A stretch of DNA of 64,000 nucleotides from Thalassomonas actiniarum (GTDB lineage Bacteria; Pseudomonadota; Gammaproteobacteria; Enterobacterales; Alteromonadaceae), in assembly GCF_000948975.2 (NCBI RefSeq), contig NZ_CP059735.1:744001-808000 (forward strand), given 5' to 3'. Each line of letters opens with the position of its first letter. Within the stretch, counting starts at the first letter, position 1. The position numbers and the translations under genes are program-made. The notes beneath the pieces were generated by a model that saw only the letters and a list, made by a program, of their open reading frames with translations, was not told where the DNA came from and did no database searches. Below are positions 18,747-27,554 of the stretch, one piece after another.

Positions 18747-19436
18747 TTATAAATCGAGATCTATGGCATAAGAAACGGTCAGTTTGACATCGTCATTGTC
18801 CAGATCGGTATCGGTTAGCGCCAGGGTAAAGCCGCTTTTACTTAAGCTGATGCCGTAATCGATGTAGTCGCCGTCGTCATAGTCATCATCGAAACTATAA
18901 TCGCCCAAGTGCAAGTTTAAGCTTAGTCCCTCGGCCACTTCAAATTCGGCATCGGCGCTGATATAGAGGGCCTTGTCTGCCCACTGTGCACCATCGTCGT
19001 TATGGATGCCATAGTTGGCGGTCAGGGTGATATTGCTAAAGCTTACGCCTGCATATATTTCGCCAAAATCATATTCGTTATCTTTATCTGATTCAGCCGA
19101 ATCCGGGTAGGCATAATAGATATAACCGAGATCGTAACTGATATTGTCATTGAGTTCGCCGCTAAACCCCAGGTAGAGATCCAGCTCGTAACTGGCATCG
19201 TCACTAAAGTCGACATTTGATACCCAAGTGCCGGCATAAAAACCGCTATCGGCGGCATAATCTATACCGCCTGAAATGGCCGCACTGTCGCCGGTCTGGG
19301 TCACACCACGCCATAAATAGTTGCTGGTGAAACCGACATTGGCGGATAAGCCTTCGACTGCCAGGGCCGGAGCGCTAAGTAAGGTAAAAGCCGTGATAAG
19401 GGAAGGGATCGCAAAGTTAATGGTTTTATGCTTCAT
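18747..19436 (-). CDS. TorF-family putative outer-membrane porin
   Basis: Secreted beta-barrel protein of 229 residues with a signal peptide (cleavage likely after APALA). Mature sequence starts VEGLSANVGFTSNYLWRGVT, the recognisable N-terminus of the TIGR02001/TorF family. The rest alternates aromatic and polar residues, is very acidic (runs of Asp) and ends YAIDLDL, a barrel-type C-terminus. The substrate is not known for the family in general. It is inserted between dam and rpe, on the opposite strand, replacing the usual compact dam-rpe neighbourhood. Confidence 0.82.
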   Translation of the reverse strand: MKHKTINFAIPSLITAFTLLSAPALAVEGLSANVGFTSNYLWRGVTQTGDSAAISGGIDYAADSGFYAGTWVSNVDFSDDASYELDLYLGFSGELNDNISYDLGYIYYAYPDSAESDKDNEYDFGEIYAGVSFSNITLTANYGIHNDDGAQWADKALYISADAEFEVAEGLSLNLHLGDYSFDDDYDDGDYIDYGISLSKSGFTLALTDTDLDNDDVKLTVSYAIDLDL

Positions 19437-19736
19437 ATAAGTTAACTCTCTGGTTATTTATTGTTGTTAACCAGAACAAAGCAAAGTCGGTGCCCGGGAC
19501 TCAGCGTTAATACCTTAAATTTAAAGTTCTTTTAAATCAGTTTGTTATTGTGATTTGTCCGGCTGTGTGGCCACTCACTTATGTTTGTTTTGCGCTATTT
19601 TGGTGCAGCTGACAGCTAACTGTGCACTTGCTTGTCGTAAAAGCGGTGTAAAAAATTCATGCCCGAGAGGTCGTTAATGCTTCAATATTGACCTGGCTTT
19701 AGGTAAAGTAGCGCTGATTTCAAAAAGGGTTAAACT
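19437..19736. other. Intergenic region between the TorF porin and rpe
   Basis: About 300 bp of AT-rich sequence separating two divergent genes. It must hold promoters for both. I see no convincing -35/-10 pair at standard spacing, no long inverted repeat and no small gene. Confidence 0.5.
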
Positions 19737-20408
19737 ATGTCTTCTTTTTTAATTGCACCTTCTATTCTTTCTGCCGATTTTGCCCGTCTTGGCGACGATG
19801 TCGCTAAAGTGCTGGCGGCCGGGGCCGATGTTGTCCACTTTGATGTGATGGACAATCATTTTGTGCCTAACCTGACCTTTGGTCCTATGGTATGCCAGTC
19901 ACTGCGTGATTACGGCATCAAGGCAGAAATCGATGTTCATTTAATGGTAAAACCCGTAGATGCCTTAGTACCGGCTTTTGCCAAGGCGGGGGCGGATATT
20001 ATTACCTTTCATCCCGAGGGCAGCGACCATATCGACCGCACCCTGCAATTAATCAAGAACTCGGGCTGTAAAGCAGGCCTGGTGTTTAACCCGGCCACCC
20101 CTTTGCATTACCTGGACTATGTGATGGACAAGCTTGATGTTATTTTATTGATGTCGGTGAATCCGGGTTTTGGCGGCCAGTCCTTTATTCCCGGCACTTT
20201 GGATAAATTACGCCAGGTGCGGGAAAAAATCGACCAGAGCGGCCGCGATATCCGTTTGGAAATCGATGGCGGCGTTAAAGTGGATAATATTGCCGAAATC
20301 GCCGCGGCGGGTGCTGATATGTTTGTTGCCGGTTCGGCAATTTTCTCCCAGCCGGACTATAAAACGGTTATCGACCAGATGCGGGCCGAATTAGCGACTG
20401 TTAAATAA
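19737..20408 (+). CDS. rpe: Ribulose-phosphate 3-epimerase
   Basis: Interconverts ribulose 5-phosphate and xylulose 5-phosphate in the pentose phosphate pathway. TIM-barrel signatures are complete: [32 protein letters not shown] (metal His/Asp), [13 protein letters not shown] and the phosphate-binding [10 protein letters not shown]. At 223 residues it is normal. In E. coli rpe is followed by gph and trpS; here trpS follows after 80 bp and no phosphoglycolate phosphatase gene is present. Confidence 0.97.
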   Translation: MSSFLIAPSILSADFARLGDDVAKVLAAGADVVHFDVMDNHFVPNLTFGPMVCQSLRDYGIKAEIDVHLMVKPVDALVPAFAKAGADIITFHPEGSDHIDRTLQLIKNSGCKAGLVFNPATPLHYLDYVMDKLDVILLMSVNPGFGGQSFIPGTLDKLRQVREKIDQSGRDIRLEIDGGVKVDNIAEIAAAGADMFVAGSAIFSQPDYKTVIDQMRAELATVK

Positions 20409-20489
20409 TTCCTTGTCAGTGCAGGGAAAAAGAAAATTTATTATTAGAAATAAAACTGCCAATGCGGCAGTGAAAGTTAAAGGAAAATC

Positions 20490-21494
20490 ATGGCTAAACC
20501 TATTGTATTAAGCGGCTGTCAGCCTTCAGGCGAATTAACTATTGGCAATTACCTCGGGGCGCTGCGCCAATGGGTCAATATGCAGGATAGCCATGAATGT
20601 TATTATATGCTGGTGGATCAGCACGCGATCACCGTGCGTCCAAAGCCGGAAGACTTGCGTAAGGCGACTCTGGACGGACTGGCGCTTTATCTTGCCTGTG
20701 GTGTCGATCCCGAGCAAAGCACGATTTTTATCCAGTCTCATGTGCCCGAGCATGCCCAGTTAAGCTGGGTATTGAACTGTTATACCCAAATGGGCGAACT
20801 TAACCGTATGACCCAGTATAAGGATAAATCGCAAAAATCCGAGGCCAATATGAACTCGGGTTTATTTACTTATCCTGTACTGATGGCGGCAGATATCCTG
20901 CTTTACGGCGCAGATAAGGTGCCGGTGGGCGACGATCAGAAGCAGCACCTGGAACTGGCGCGTGATATCGCGACCCGTTTCAATAACCTGTACGGTGATG
21001 TGTTTACCATTCCTGACCCTTATATTCCCGAGTTTGGCGCCCGCATCATGAGTTTGCAGGAGCCGACCAAGAAGATGTCCAAGTCCGACAATAACCCGGC
21101 AAACTTTATCGGTTTGCTGGAAGAGCCGAAAAAGATCGCCAAGAAAATTAAGCGGGCGATGACCGACTCGGATGAGCAGGCGCGGATCTATTTTGATGTT
21201 GCGGAAAAACCCGGGGTTTCTAACCTGTTATCTTTATTGTCATGTACCACAGGCCAGTCGGTTGAATCTTTGGTACCGGGATATGAAGATAAAATGTATG
21301 GCCATTTAAAAGGCGATGTTGCCGATGCGGTTGTTGCTTTGCTTGAGCCTATCCAGGAGAAGTTCCATCAGTACCGCCAGGACCAGGCGTTCTTAAACCA
21401 GGTGATGTCCCAGGGAGCGGAAAAGGCCTCGGCCAGAGCCAGTAAAATACTGACCTCTGTTTATGATGCCGTGGGTTTTATCGCTAAGCCTTAA
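20490..21494 (+). CDS. trpS: Tryptophanyl-tRNA synthetase
   Basis: Class I aminoacyl-tRNA synthetase that charges tRNA-Trp. The HIGH-type motif is TIGN in [17 protein letters not shown]; the KMSKS loop is KKMSKSDNN near residue 195. The middle shows [21 protein letters not shown], typical of bacterial TrpS. At 334 residues it equals E. coli TrpS. Probably co-transcribed with rpe. Confidence 0.97.
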   Translation: MAKPIVLSGCQPSGELTIGNYLGALRQWVNMQDSHECYYMLVDQHAITVRPKPEDLRKATLDGLALYLACGVDPEQSTIFIQSHVPEHAQLSWVLNCYTQMGELNRMTQYKDKSQKSEANMNSGLFTYPVLMAADILLYGADKVPVGDDQKQHLELARDIATRFNNLYGDVFTIPDPYIPEFGARIMSLQEPTKKMSKSDNNPANFIGLLEEPKKIAKKIKRAMTDSDEQARIYFDVAEKPGVSNLLSLLSCTTGQSVESLVPGYEDKMYGHLKGDVADAVVALLEPIQEKFHQYRQDQAFLNQVMSQGAEKASARASKILTSVYDAVGFIAKP

Positions 21495-22057
21495 TCCGGA
21501 TCGGCTATTGCTGCCCTTATCACGGGGCAGCACAGCTTGTTTTTCTGTCAATCGCTGGCAGCGCCCGCTATAGCGGCGTCATTTGCGTTGTATAAAACAG
21601 ATTATGCACGAATTCTTTCCTTAACTGGCTCAGTTAATTAGCTCAGCAAAGCCAACATTAAGTGTTTAAATTTGCTTATTCGTTCTTTAATAGCAGGTTC
21701 TGTTATTTCATGTTAATTTTGTGTTGGCTTTTTGTTTTAAAACCCTTACGGATCCGTTAGTATGCGCGGTAAACTCATCGGATGATTTTCATGGCGTAAT
21801 ATAAAATAGTTTATATTACAAGGTGTTGATATTGGCTGCCAGGATGACGCTGATATTGATAATAATTTATCTTTTACCTGTATCCGTTTTTCAACAGCTA
21901 AGGCTTTAATTTAATGCCGGTTTTATTCTCTGAGACTGGTGTTATCTGTAGGCATTGTTTGGTAAGCTATTCTGGATTTGATTTGTTGTTCGTAAGTTGT
22001 TGATAATAAGTGGAAAAGGTGTCTTTTTTGTGGTTTGTTTTTAGGGGGGGGCCTTTT
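21495..22057. other. Long intergenic region between trpS and the LVIVD lipoprotein gene
   Basis: 563 bp without a convincing gene. It contains a GC stem after trpS (GCTGCCC 21510-21516 with GGGCAGC 21525-21531, T-rich stretch several bases downstream; possible weak terminator). It also holds the perfect inverted repeat at 21796-21819. No small ORF with a ribosome site stood out. Confidence 0.5.
21796..21819. repeat. Perfect 10-bp inverted repeat, possible operator
   Basis: GTAATATAAA (21796-21805) and TTTATATTAC (21810-21819) are exact reverse complements separated by ATAG. The AT-rich palindrome lies about 240 bp upstream of the lipoprotein start. No T run follows, so an operator is more likely than a terminator. 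The binding protein is unknown. Confidence 0.5.
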
Positions 22058-24850
22058 ATGTGCAAAGCTATTAAATGGCTGTTGATTGCGGGTGTTTTTC
22101 CTTTGGTTGGCTGCGGCGGTTCAAGTACGGACAAAGAGCAAGCAAAAGAGAACCAGCCTCCTGTGATCAGGATGTCAGACGATCAGCAAGTTGATGAATT
22201 GGCAGAAGTCAATTTAACTGCCCAGGTAAGTGATGCCGATGGTAATATCGTCTCTGTTTTGTGGCAACAAACTTCCGGACCCGCGGTGAGCTTAACGGCT
22301 GCTGATTCAGAAAATGCCAGTTTTTCGGCGCCGCGGGTTTTATTATCCCAGGGTGCAGAAAATTTAACCTTTAGTTTGCGTGCGACAGATGAGGATGGTG
22401 CGACAACGACAGCTGCCATTAGGGTTACCGTTAATGCCGCGGCTTTAGCGCCGAGTGTCGATGCGGGGGCCGATGCCAACTATTTTACCGGCGATAGTTT
22501 TAGTTTGGATTGTAGTTTAACGCAAGATGCTGACGGCAGTGTTTTAACGTATTCCTGGCAGCAAACCAGCGGTCCGCTAGCTGTGCTGGATGACAGCGAA
22601 ATTTGTCAGCCCTCGGTAACCTTAGGCGATGAGGCCGGTACCCTGGAATTTAGCTTAACCGTGACCGATGAAGATAGCCTCTCAGGTAGCGATGTTGTGA
22701 CTATCAACAGTTTACCGCCGGTTACGGCAAATGTTTTACCGGACAACCCTACCTTATCGATGAAGCAAATTGATGTTGAATTCATTGATTTTGGCTGGGC
22801 TTCAGCGATTGCTACTGATGAGCGATACGCCTATGTCATGATAAGTGATTCCAATGATTATCAGGATTTGGATTATGCTTATAGCCGTTTGGAAATCTTC
22901 GATATTAATGAACCTTTAAATCCGGTTAAAGTAAGTGTGTTTGAGTTGCCTGGCAATGGCAGAGATATTGTGATAGACGGGCAATATGCCTATGTTGCCA
23001 ATGGGTATCGAGGCTTGAGCATCTTGGATATCAGTGATGTTACAGCGCCGACTGTAGTTAAAACTATTGATGTTACTTCCTTTGGCTCGACCCGTACCGT
23101 TATTGTTGAAGGGGATTATGCCTATGTCGGGACGGGTAACGGATTAAAAATTGTTGATATTACCAGTCCGGCGGATGCTGTTATTGTTGCAGAGCTGGGG
23201 ATAAATGACGTCACAGCAATGCAGTTACAAGATCAATATCTTTATCTTGCCGATAGTAATATTGTATATGATATCGGCGGTGTAGATTTCTTTACGCCTA
23301 CACTGAAAATTATTGATATCTCAACCCCTGCTTCCCCACAGCAAATTGCCAGCCTTGATATTGATTCTTATGCTCTTTCTGTGGTTGTTGCCGGCAGCCA
23401 TGTTTATCTTGGCAAGAGATACGGTGGCGGTATAGATATTGTCGATATCAGTGAGCCGGCTACTCCCGTGTTAATTAAAAATATTGAAGCATCCGTATCT
23501 ATCAATGCCATGAAAAAGCAAGGGGATACTTTATACGTCAGTGGCAGTTCTTTTAAATTATTTGATATTGCAGCGCCAGCATCACCGGTTGTTATCGGAC
23601 AGTTTTCAGATCTTTTTGGTAACTCGATAGCAAACCAGGGCGTCTATTACTATATGACTCACTCTGATGGTTTTAATGTTGTTGATTTTTCTGCTCTTGC
23701 AGCAGATGAATATGTAAGTAAGCTTGATTTGGAGCGCAGCAATGCTTTGTTCTTTGATGTGCTGGTTAATAATGGCATGGCATACTTGTATAACAGTACT
23801 GGGTTAAAAATATTTGATATTGAAACCCCCGCTTCACCTGAGTTAACGAGTGAACTTGATGACTTCACAGGTTTAATGACTATTGCCGGAGAATATGTTT
23901 ATCACCTGTTGAATGATATGGTTGAAGTTTTAATGTTAAGCGATTCCCGGACTCCGTTTACCGTAAATACCCTTGACCTTTCCGGGGCAGAATCGGTTAG
24001 TCAGGCTGATGATTACCTTTATCTCAGTCTCGGGGATGCCGGGATACAGGTATATAATAACCTTGATCCTGAAAATCCTGTGCTTTTATCTGAATTGAAT
24101 GGTTTAGGTTACAGCAATCAGATTAAAGTCCGGGGGCAATATGCTTATGTTGGTGGCTCAGGTTTAAAAGTGCTTGATATCAGTGCGCCAGAAACGCCAG
24201 TGCTGGTGAATGAAATATCGCTTGATGGTGGTGAACTGATTGCCATCTCGGGAGATTATGCTTTCCTGCGCCAGGACACTTTACAGATCATTGATATCAG
24301 CGCACCATTAGCCATGACCCTGGTGGGGGAGTTGGCGTTAGCTGATAGCATCTCCGCTTTTCATATTGAAGAAGATTATGCTTACGGCTTTGACTTTAAA
24401 AGGTTGGAACTTTATATCATAGATGTCAGCCAGCCAGAAAATATGGTGTTAAGCGGTAAAATGAAAGTGGGGGATAATTTTAGTTCCTCCATAACTGGTT
24501 ACGGCAATAAAATCGGCTCAGATGGCCAATTTCTTTATCTTGATGACGGCAATGCCTTGTACGTGGTGGACCCTAAAACCGTTACCGACATGCTGAGCAT
24601 TGATGAGCAATATCAGTTTGCCGATACCGCTGCCGCCCTTAGTTATCAGGTCAGCTGGCAAACCGAGCAGATCATGACGGTTAAGTGTCAGGTAACCGGA
24701 GGGACTTGCTCTGTTACACTGGATAAGGTCAATAAAACTGCTGAGGTACAGTGGTCAACACCTGATGCCGTTAGCGGTCATGAAATTGCTATTATTGGCG
24801 GAAACTCTGCTTATTATCAAGTGGTGAGAGATCAGGTCCTGGTCCAGTAA
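22058..24850 (+). CDS. Large LVIVD-repeat lipoprotein with Ig/PKD-like domains
   Basis: 930-residue predicted outer-membrane lipoprotein: signal peptide with lipobox LVGC then GGSS. Residues about 30-240 hold two Ig/PKD-like modules, each with a W-Q-Q-T-S-G-P core and DEDG/DEDS turns. The remainder is a chain of LVIVD-type beta repeats with a recurring pattern (Y-A-Y-V, then L-x-I-x-D-I-S-x-P-x-x-P-V), which usually folds as beta-propellers. ATG 22058 is chosen because an 8-G tract at 22044-22051 forms a strong ribosome site and the lipobox fits. A GTG at 22010 would add 16 non-signal residues. Likely cell-surface binding or adhesion; no ligand can be named. Monocistronic with its own terminator. 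Confidence 0.85.
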   Translation: MCKAIKWLLIAGVFPLVGCGGSSTDKEQAKENQPPVIRMSDDQQVDELAEVNLTAQVSDADGNIVSVLWQQTSGPAVSLTAADSENASFSAPRVLLSQGAENLTFSLRATDEDGATTTAAIRVTVNAAALAPSVDAGADANYFTGDSFSLDCSLTQDADGSVLTYSWQQTSGPLAVLDDSEICQPSVTLGDEAGTLEFSLTVTDEDSLSGSDVVTINSLPPVTANVLPDNPTLSMKQIDVEFIDFGWASAIATDERYAYVMISDSNDYQDLDYAYSRLEIFDINEPLNPVKVSVFELPGNGRDIVIDGQYAYVANGYRGLSILDISDVTAPTVVKTIDVTSFGSTRTVIVEGDYAYVGTGNGLKIVDITSPADAVIVAELGINDVTAMQLQDQYLYLADSNIVYDIGGVDFFTPTLKIIDISTPASPQQIASLDIDSYALSVVVAGSHVYLGKRYGGGIDIVDISEPATPVLIKNIEASVSINAMKKQGDTLYVSGSSFKLFDIAAPASPVVIGQFSDLFGNSIANQGVYYYMTHSDGFNVVDFSALAADEYVSKLDLERSNALFFDVLVNNGMAYLYNSTGLKIFDIETPASPELTSELDDFTGLMTIAGEYVYHLLNDMVEVLMLSDSRTPFTVNTLDLSGAESVSQADDYLYLSLGDAGIQVYNNLDPENPVLLSELNGLGYSNQIKVRGQYAYVGGSGLKVLDISAPETPVLVNEISLDGGELIAISGDYAFLRQDTLQIIDISAPLAMTLVGELALADSISAFHIEEDYAYGFDFKRLELYIIDVSQPENMVLSGKMKVGDNFSSSITGYGNKIGSDGQFLYLDDGNALYVVDPKTVTDMLSIDEQYQFADTAAALSYQVSWQTEQIMTVKCQVTGGTCSVTLDKVNKTAEVQWSTPDAVSGHEIAIIGGNSAYYQVVRDQVLVQ

Positions 24851-24876
24851 CGATTATTACTTTAGCTTGAGCTGTT

Positions 24877-24911
24877 AAAAAGCCCCTGATGAGAAATCAG
24901 GGGCTTTTTTG
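24877..24911 (+). terminator. Rho-independent terminator after the LVIVD lipoprotein
   Basis: AAAAGCCCCTGAT pairs with ATCAGGGGCTTTTTT around a GAGAA loop, a 13-bp stem with a 6-T tail. It is a textbook intrinsic terminator 27 bp after the stop. Confidence 0.93.
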
Positions 24912-25000
24912 CTGGTTAAGGCGTTGAATGAACTGTGCCGCAAAACACGCTTATAGTGAAGATAAAAGTGAAAAACCTTATACTCGATATCCGTTGTTAT

Positions 25001-25960
25001 TTATTTTTCCGCCGCCGCTTTCTGGGCTTTGCCAAACAATCTCCGGCTGTCGTCAATAAAGCTGTCAACATCACTGCTGGGAGAAAATAAAAAGCCGGGT
25101 GTCATTATCGTGGCATTGTATTGCGGATTAATGCTGAAGTCCGGTTTATTACTCAACTGGATAAGATAGCTGCCGCCAAATAGCAAGGTGGTTAAACTGG
25201 CGGCAATGGTCAGGCGGCGCCCTGCCGTCATATGAAAACCGATATAGCAGTTCAACCAGAATAAGACAAAAGCCAGGCCTATCGGCAACAGGGTAATCAA
25301 GCCGGCGATCGGCCAGTTGGCGGAGAGGTTGAAGTCGAGAACACTCTCGATAACATCGCTGAGCCACATCAGGTTAAAGAAGGCGAAACAAACGCCGAGC
25401 TGGTTCCAGACCCGGGCATCATTCTTGGTCAGGTGAGAGATCAGGGCGATCAGCAAGGGCCAGAGGGCAAACAGCATGGTCATGCCGATGGCCGGTACCA
25501 GCAGTTGAGTGAAAGTCACTTCTACCGGTTTATTCAGGTAAAACACGATACCCGCCACCAGGGAAAAGAGTGAAATACTGGTCAGCAGCATCGTGGGATG
25601 GCGCATAAAGTTAATCAGGCTTTCAAACGGACTAAAGGCCAGGCTTTCTTCCACCGGGTGATCCGGGAATAAGATACGGATCTGGCTTTTGCCTAAGCTG
25701 ATAATATCACCGGAATTGATGGTGTGTTGGTTGACACTTTGTTTGTTTTTTTCCAGGTAACTGCCGTTTACCGTGTCTTCGTCATGGGCGAGCCAGGATT
25801 CGCCGTTAAATTCCAGGTTCAGGTGTTTGGCGCACACATGGGGATCGGTTAGGATGATGTCATTCTGGTAACCCCTGCCTATGCTCACCCGGGATTGATC
25901 CAGTTTATGGCGGCTGAGCAGTTTATGGCCCCGGCTGATCTCTTCGATAATTATTTCCAT
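25001..25960 (-). CDS. FHA-domain membrane protein
   Basis: 319 residues. The N-terminal ~100 residues form a forkhead-associated domain: VSIGRGYQNDIILTDPHV, then CAKHLNLEF and TVNGSYLE. The usual phosphothreonine-contacting Ser of the SxxH motif is Cys (CAKH). About five hydrophobic helices follow (roughly residues 122-142, 148-173, 185-203, 213-240 and 248-268), then a short hydrophilic tail. FHA domains bind phosphothreonine peptides in the cytoplasm. Its start overlaps the end of the upstream secreted protease by 10 bp, implying translational coupling and a shared role. No Ser/Thr kinase gene is visible nearby. Specific function unknown. Confidence 0.85.
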   Translation of the reverse strand: MEIIIEEISRGHKLLSRHKLDQSRVSIGRGYQNDIILTDPHVCAKHLNLEFNGESWLAHDEDTVNGSYLEKNKQSVNQHTINSGDIISLGKSQIRILFPDHPVEESLAFSPFESLINFMRHPTMLLTSISLFSLVAGIVFYLNKPVEVTFTQLLVPAIGMTMLFALWPLLIALISHLTKNDARVWNQLGVCFAFFNLMWLSDVIESVLDFNLSANWPIAGLITLLPIGLAFVLFWLNCYIGFHMTAGRRLTIAASLTTLLFGGSYLIQLSNKPDFSINPQYNATIMTPGFLFSPSSDVDSFIDDSRRLFGKAQKAAAEK

Positions 25961-27204
25961 GATACCGACTCCATAAACTTACGGGTAAAGGCAAGGGCGC
26001 TGCCTTCTTCAACCCCGGCGATGGTGAAATGACTGATCAAGGCCTGCTGGTTTTTATCAATGGAAGCACTTAAATATAAGACATCAAATAATTGGGGGTA
26101 TTGCTTGTAGGCCCGGGTGCAAAACACGGTTTTACTGTTGATATCCCGGTCTGACGGGCTGACGATATCGTGGTGACACTGGTATTCGCTGACATCGTCT
26201 TTAGTGGCTTTGTTACCGGGACCGGCGCGGCGAATTTGTTGTTCATACAAGTGGTAGAACTTGCTGGCGTTGAGCTCTTTCGCCTGCATATAGCGAAATT
26301 CCATTTCCAGGTTGCCGGTAAAAAACTTCGATGAGATGTAGGTGTTTTCATCTAAAGCGCAATGGGCAACGGCGGTGAGGATCAGGGCGTCGGTTTTATC
26401 GGCATTGGAATCCCCCCAACAGCGGACAAAAGGTACGTCGACCGTGGGAATGAGCCCCTGACCCAGTTGCTTGCTTTGCCATTCGCTGCTGAGCATAGTA
26501 TCGATCAGTTTTTGTTGATTTTTCGACAATTGCTGTGAAATTTGCTCAGCTATGCTGATGTCGTCCGTGGTTTGAAATGCCTGGTATAAGGCGACCAGTT
26601 TGTCATGGGGCACTAAAAAGCCGATCTGGTTGCCCGAGGTTGCCACGTTAATGCCGACCACTTCGGCATTTTGATTGACCACGGGGCCGCCGCTCATGCC
26701 TGAATTGACCGAGCCGGTGAAATGAATCTTGTCATTAAAAGACTCTTTTTTCAGGCCGTTATAAGTGCCGGGCACCACTATCATGCCGAGATCATGGGGG
26801 TTGCCCAGTGAGAATAACTCTTCGCCCTTATGGGGCACTTGCTCTGCCAGTTGGAAAAAGGGCATATTAACACCGGCTTCGCGTTTGACCAGGGCCAGGT
26901 CGTTGACCACGTCGACTCTTTTTAAGGTTAACGCCCCTTTGTTGCCAAGATGATCCAGGTATTCAATCCGGTATTTATTGGGATGGCGGGCAAAGCCTGA
27001 AATCACATGGTAGTTGGTGGCAATCAGCCCCTGACCGTTGATTTGGAAGCCTGAGCCGATGGATGACTTCTCACCGCTGGCATTATCAATCAGTCTGATT
27101 TGAAATAGTGACGGCGCCAGTTTTTTGAAAATCTGCTCTGCCTGCTCGGCGGCATAAGTATTGATACTTAAACAGATTAAAACTAAGGCAATAAAACCTT
27201 TCAT
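25951..27204 (-). CDS. Secreted S1C-type (HtrA-like) serine protease without PDZ domain
   Basis: 417 residues with a signal peptide (MKGFIALVLICLSINTYAA). The trypsin-fold catalytic triad is visible: His66 in ATNYHVISG, Asp102 in NDLALVK and Ser171 in NSGMSGGPVV. About 200 further residues follow that do not look like PDZ domains and contain several Cys (VRCWGD, AHCALDE, YQCHHD, VFCTRA). These are compatible with disulphides in the periplasm. The natural substrate is unknown. First gene of a two-gene unit with the overlapping FHA membrane protein, so protease activity and FHA-based signalling are likely linked. Confidence 0.87.
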   Translation of the reverse strand: MKGFIALVLICLSINTYAAEQAEQIFKKLAPSLFQIRLIDNASGEKSSIGSGFQINGQGLIATNYHVISGFARHPNKYRIEYLDHLGNKGALTLKRVDVVNDLALVKREAGVNMPFFQLAEQVPHKGEELFSLGNPHDLGMIVVPGTYNGLKKESFNDKIHFTGSVNSGMSGGPVVNQNAEVVGINVATSGNQIGFLVPHDKLVALYQAFQTTDDISIAEQISQQLSKNQQKLIDTMLSSEWQSKQLGQGLIPTVDVPFVRCWGDSNADKTDALILTAVAHCALDENTYISSKFFTGNLEMEFRYMQAKELNASKFYHLYEQQIRRAGPGNKATKDDVSEYQCHHDIVSPSDRDINSKTVFCTRAYKQYPQLFDVLYLSASIDKNQQALISHFTIAGVEEGSALAFTRKFMESVSWK

Positions 27205-27554
27205 TCATGATCCTTATAGTTAATTACTCCTTTATTGTGCCATCGTCGCGGAATTTGTCATCTATATAATACATAAACCAGGCATAAACTATGTAACAAA
27301 GGTTTTATTGTTTGCTCACCGGTGGAAAAAACCTCAAAACCGGCGGTATTATTCGTTGGCAAGCTTGATGTGCAATAGTGTTTTTTTTGTTTGAGATCAA
27401 GTAAAAAACCAGCCATTTTTTGTTCCAAATCAAAAGTGAAAAATAGCATAAATTTTGGCTGTGACATATTGTCGCACTTCGCTTGTTTTTCTTTGTTTTC
27501 CCCGCCCTAAGCCAGGAAAATACAGGGCAGGAAATAACTTAGAAGTGACCTGTT
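27205..27554. other. Divergent regulatory region between the protease and the TonB-dependent receptor
   Basis: 350 bp between divergent genes. It contains an imperfect palindrome at 27460-27476 (TGTGACA, 3-nt spacer, TGTCGCA; 6 of 7 positions symmetric), a possible operator. It does not fit the CRP spacing. A 69-codon minus-strand reading frame here has no ribosome site or recognisable features and is not called. Confidence 0.45.

Noticed and set aside
27258-27467. 69-codon minus-strand ORF upstream of the TonB-dependent receptor
   Set aside because: AT-rich intergenic sequence, no ribosome site, no recognisable domain; the region is better explained as a divergent promoter.
27460-27476. CRP site in the protease/receptor divergent region
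   Set aside because: TGTGA is present but the right half is TCGCA at the wrong spacing for TGTGA-N6-TCACA.
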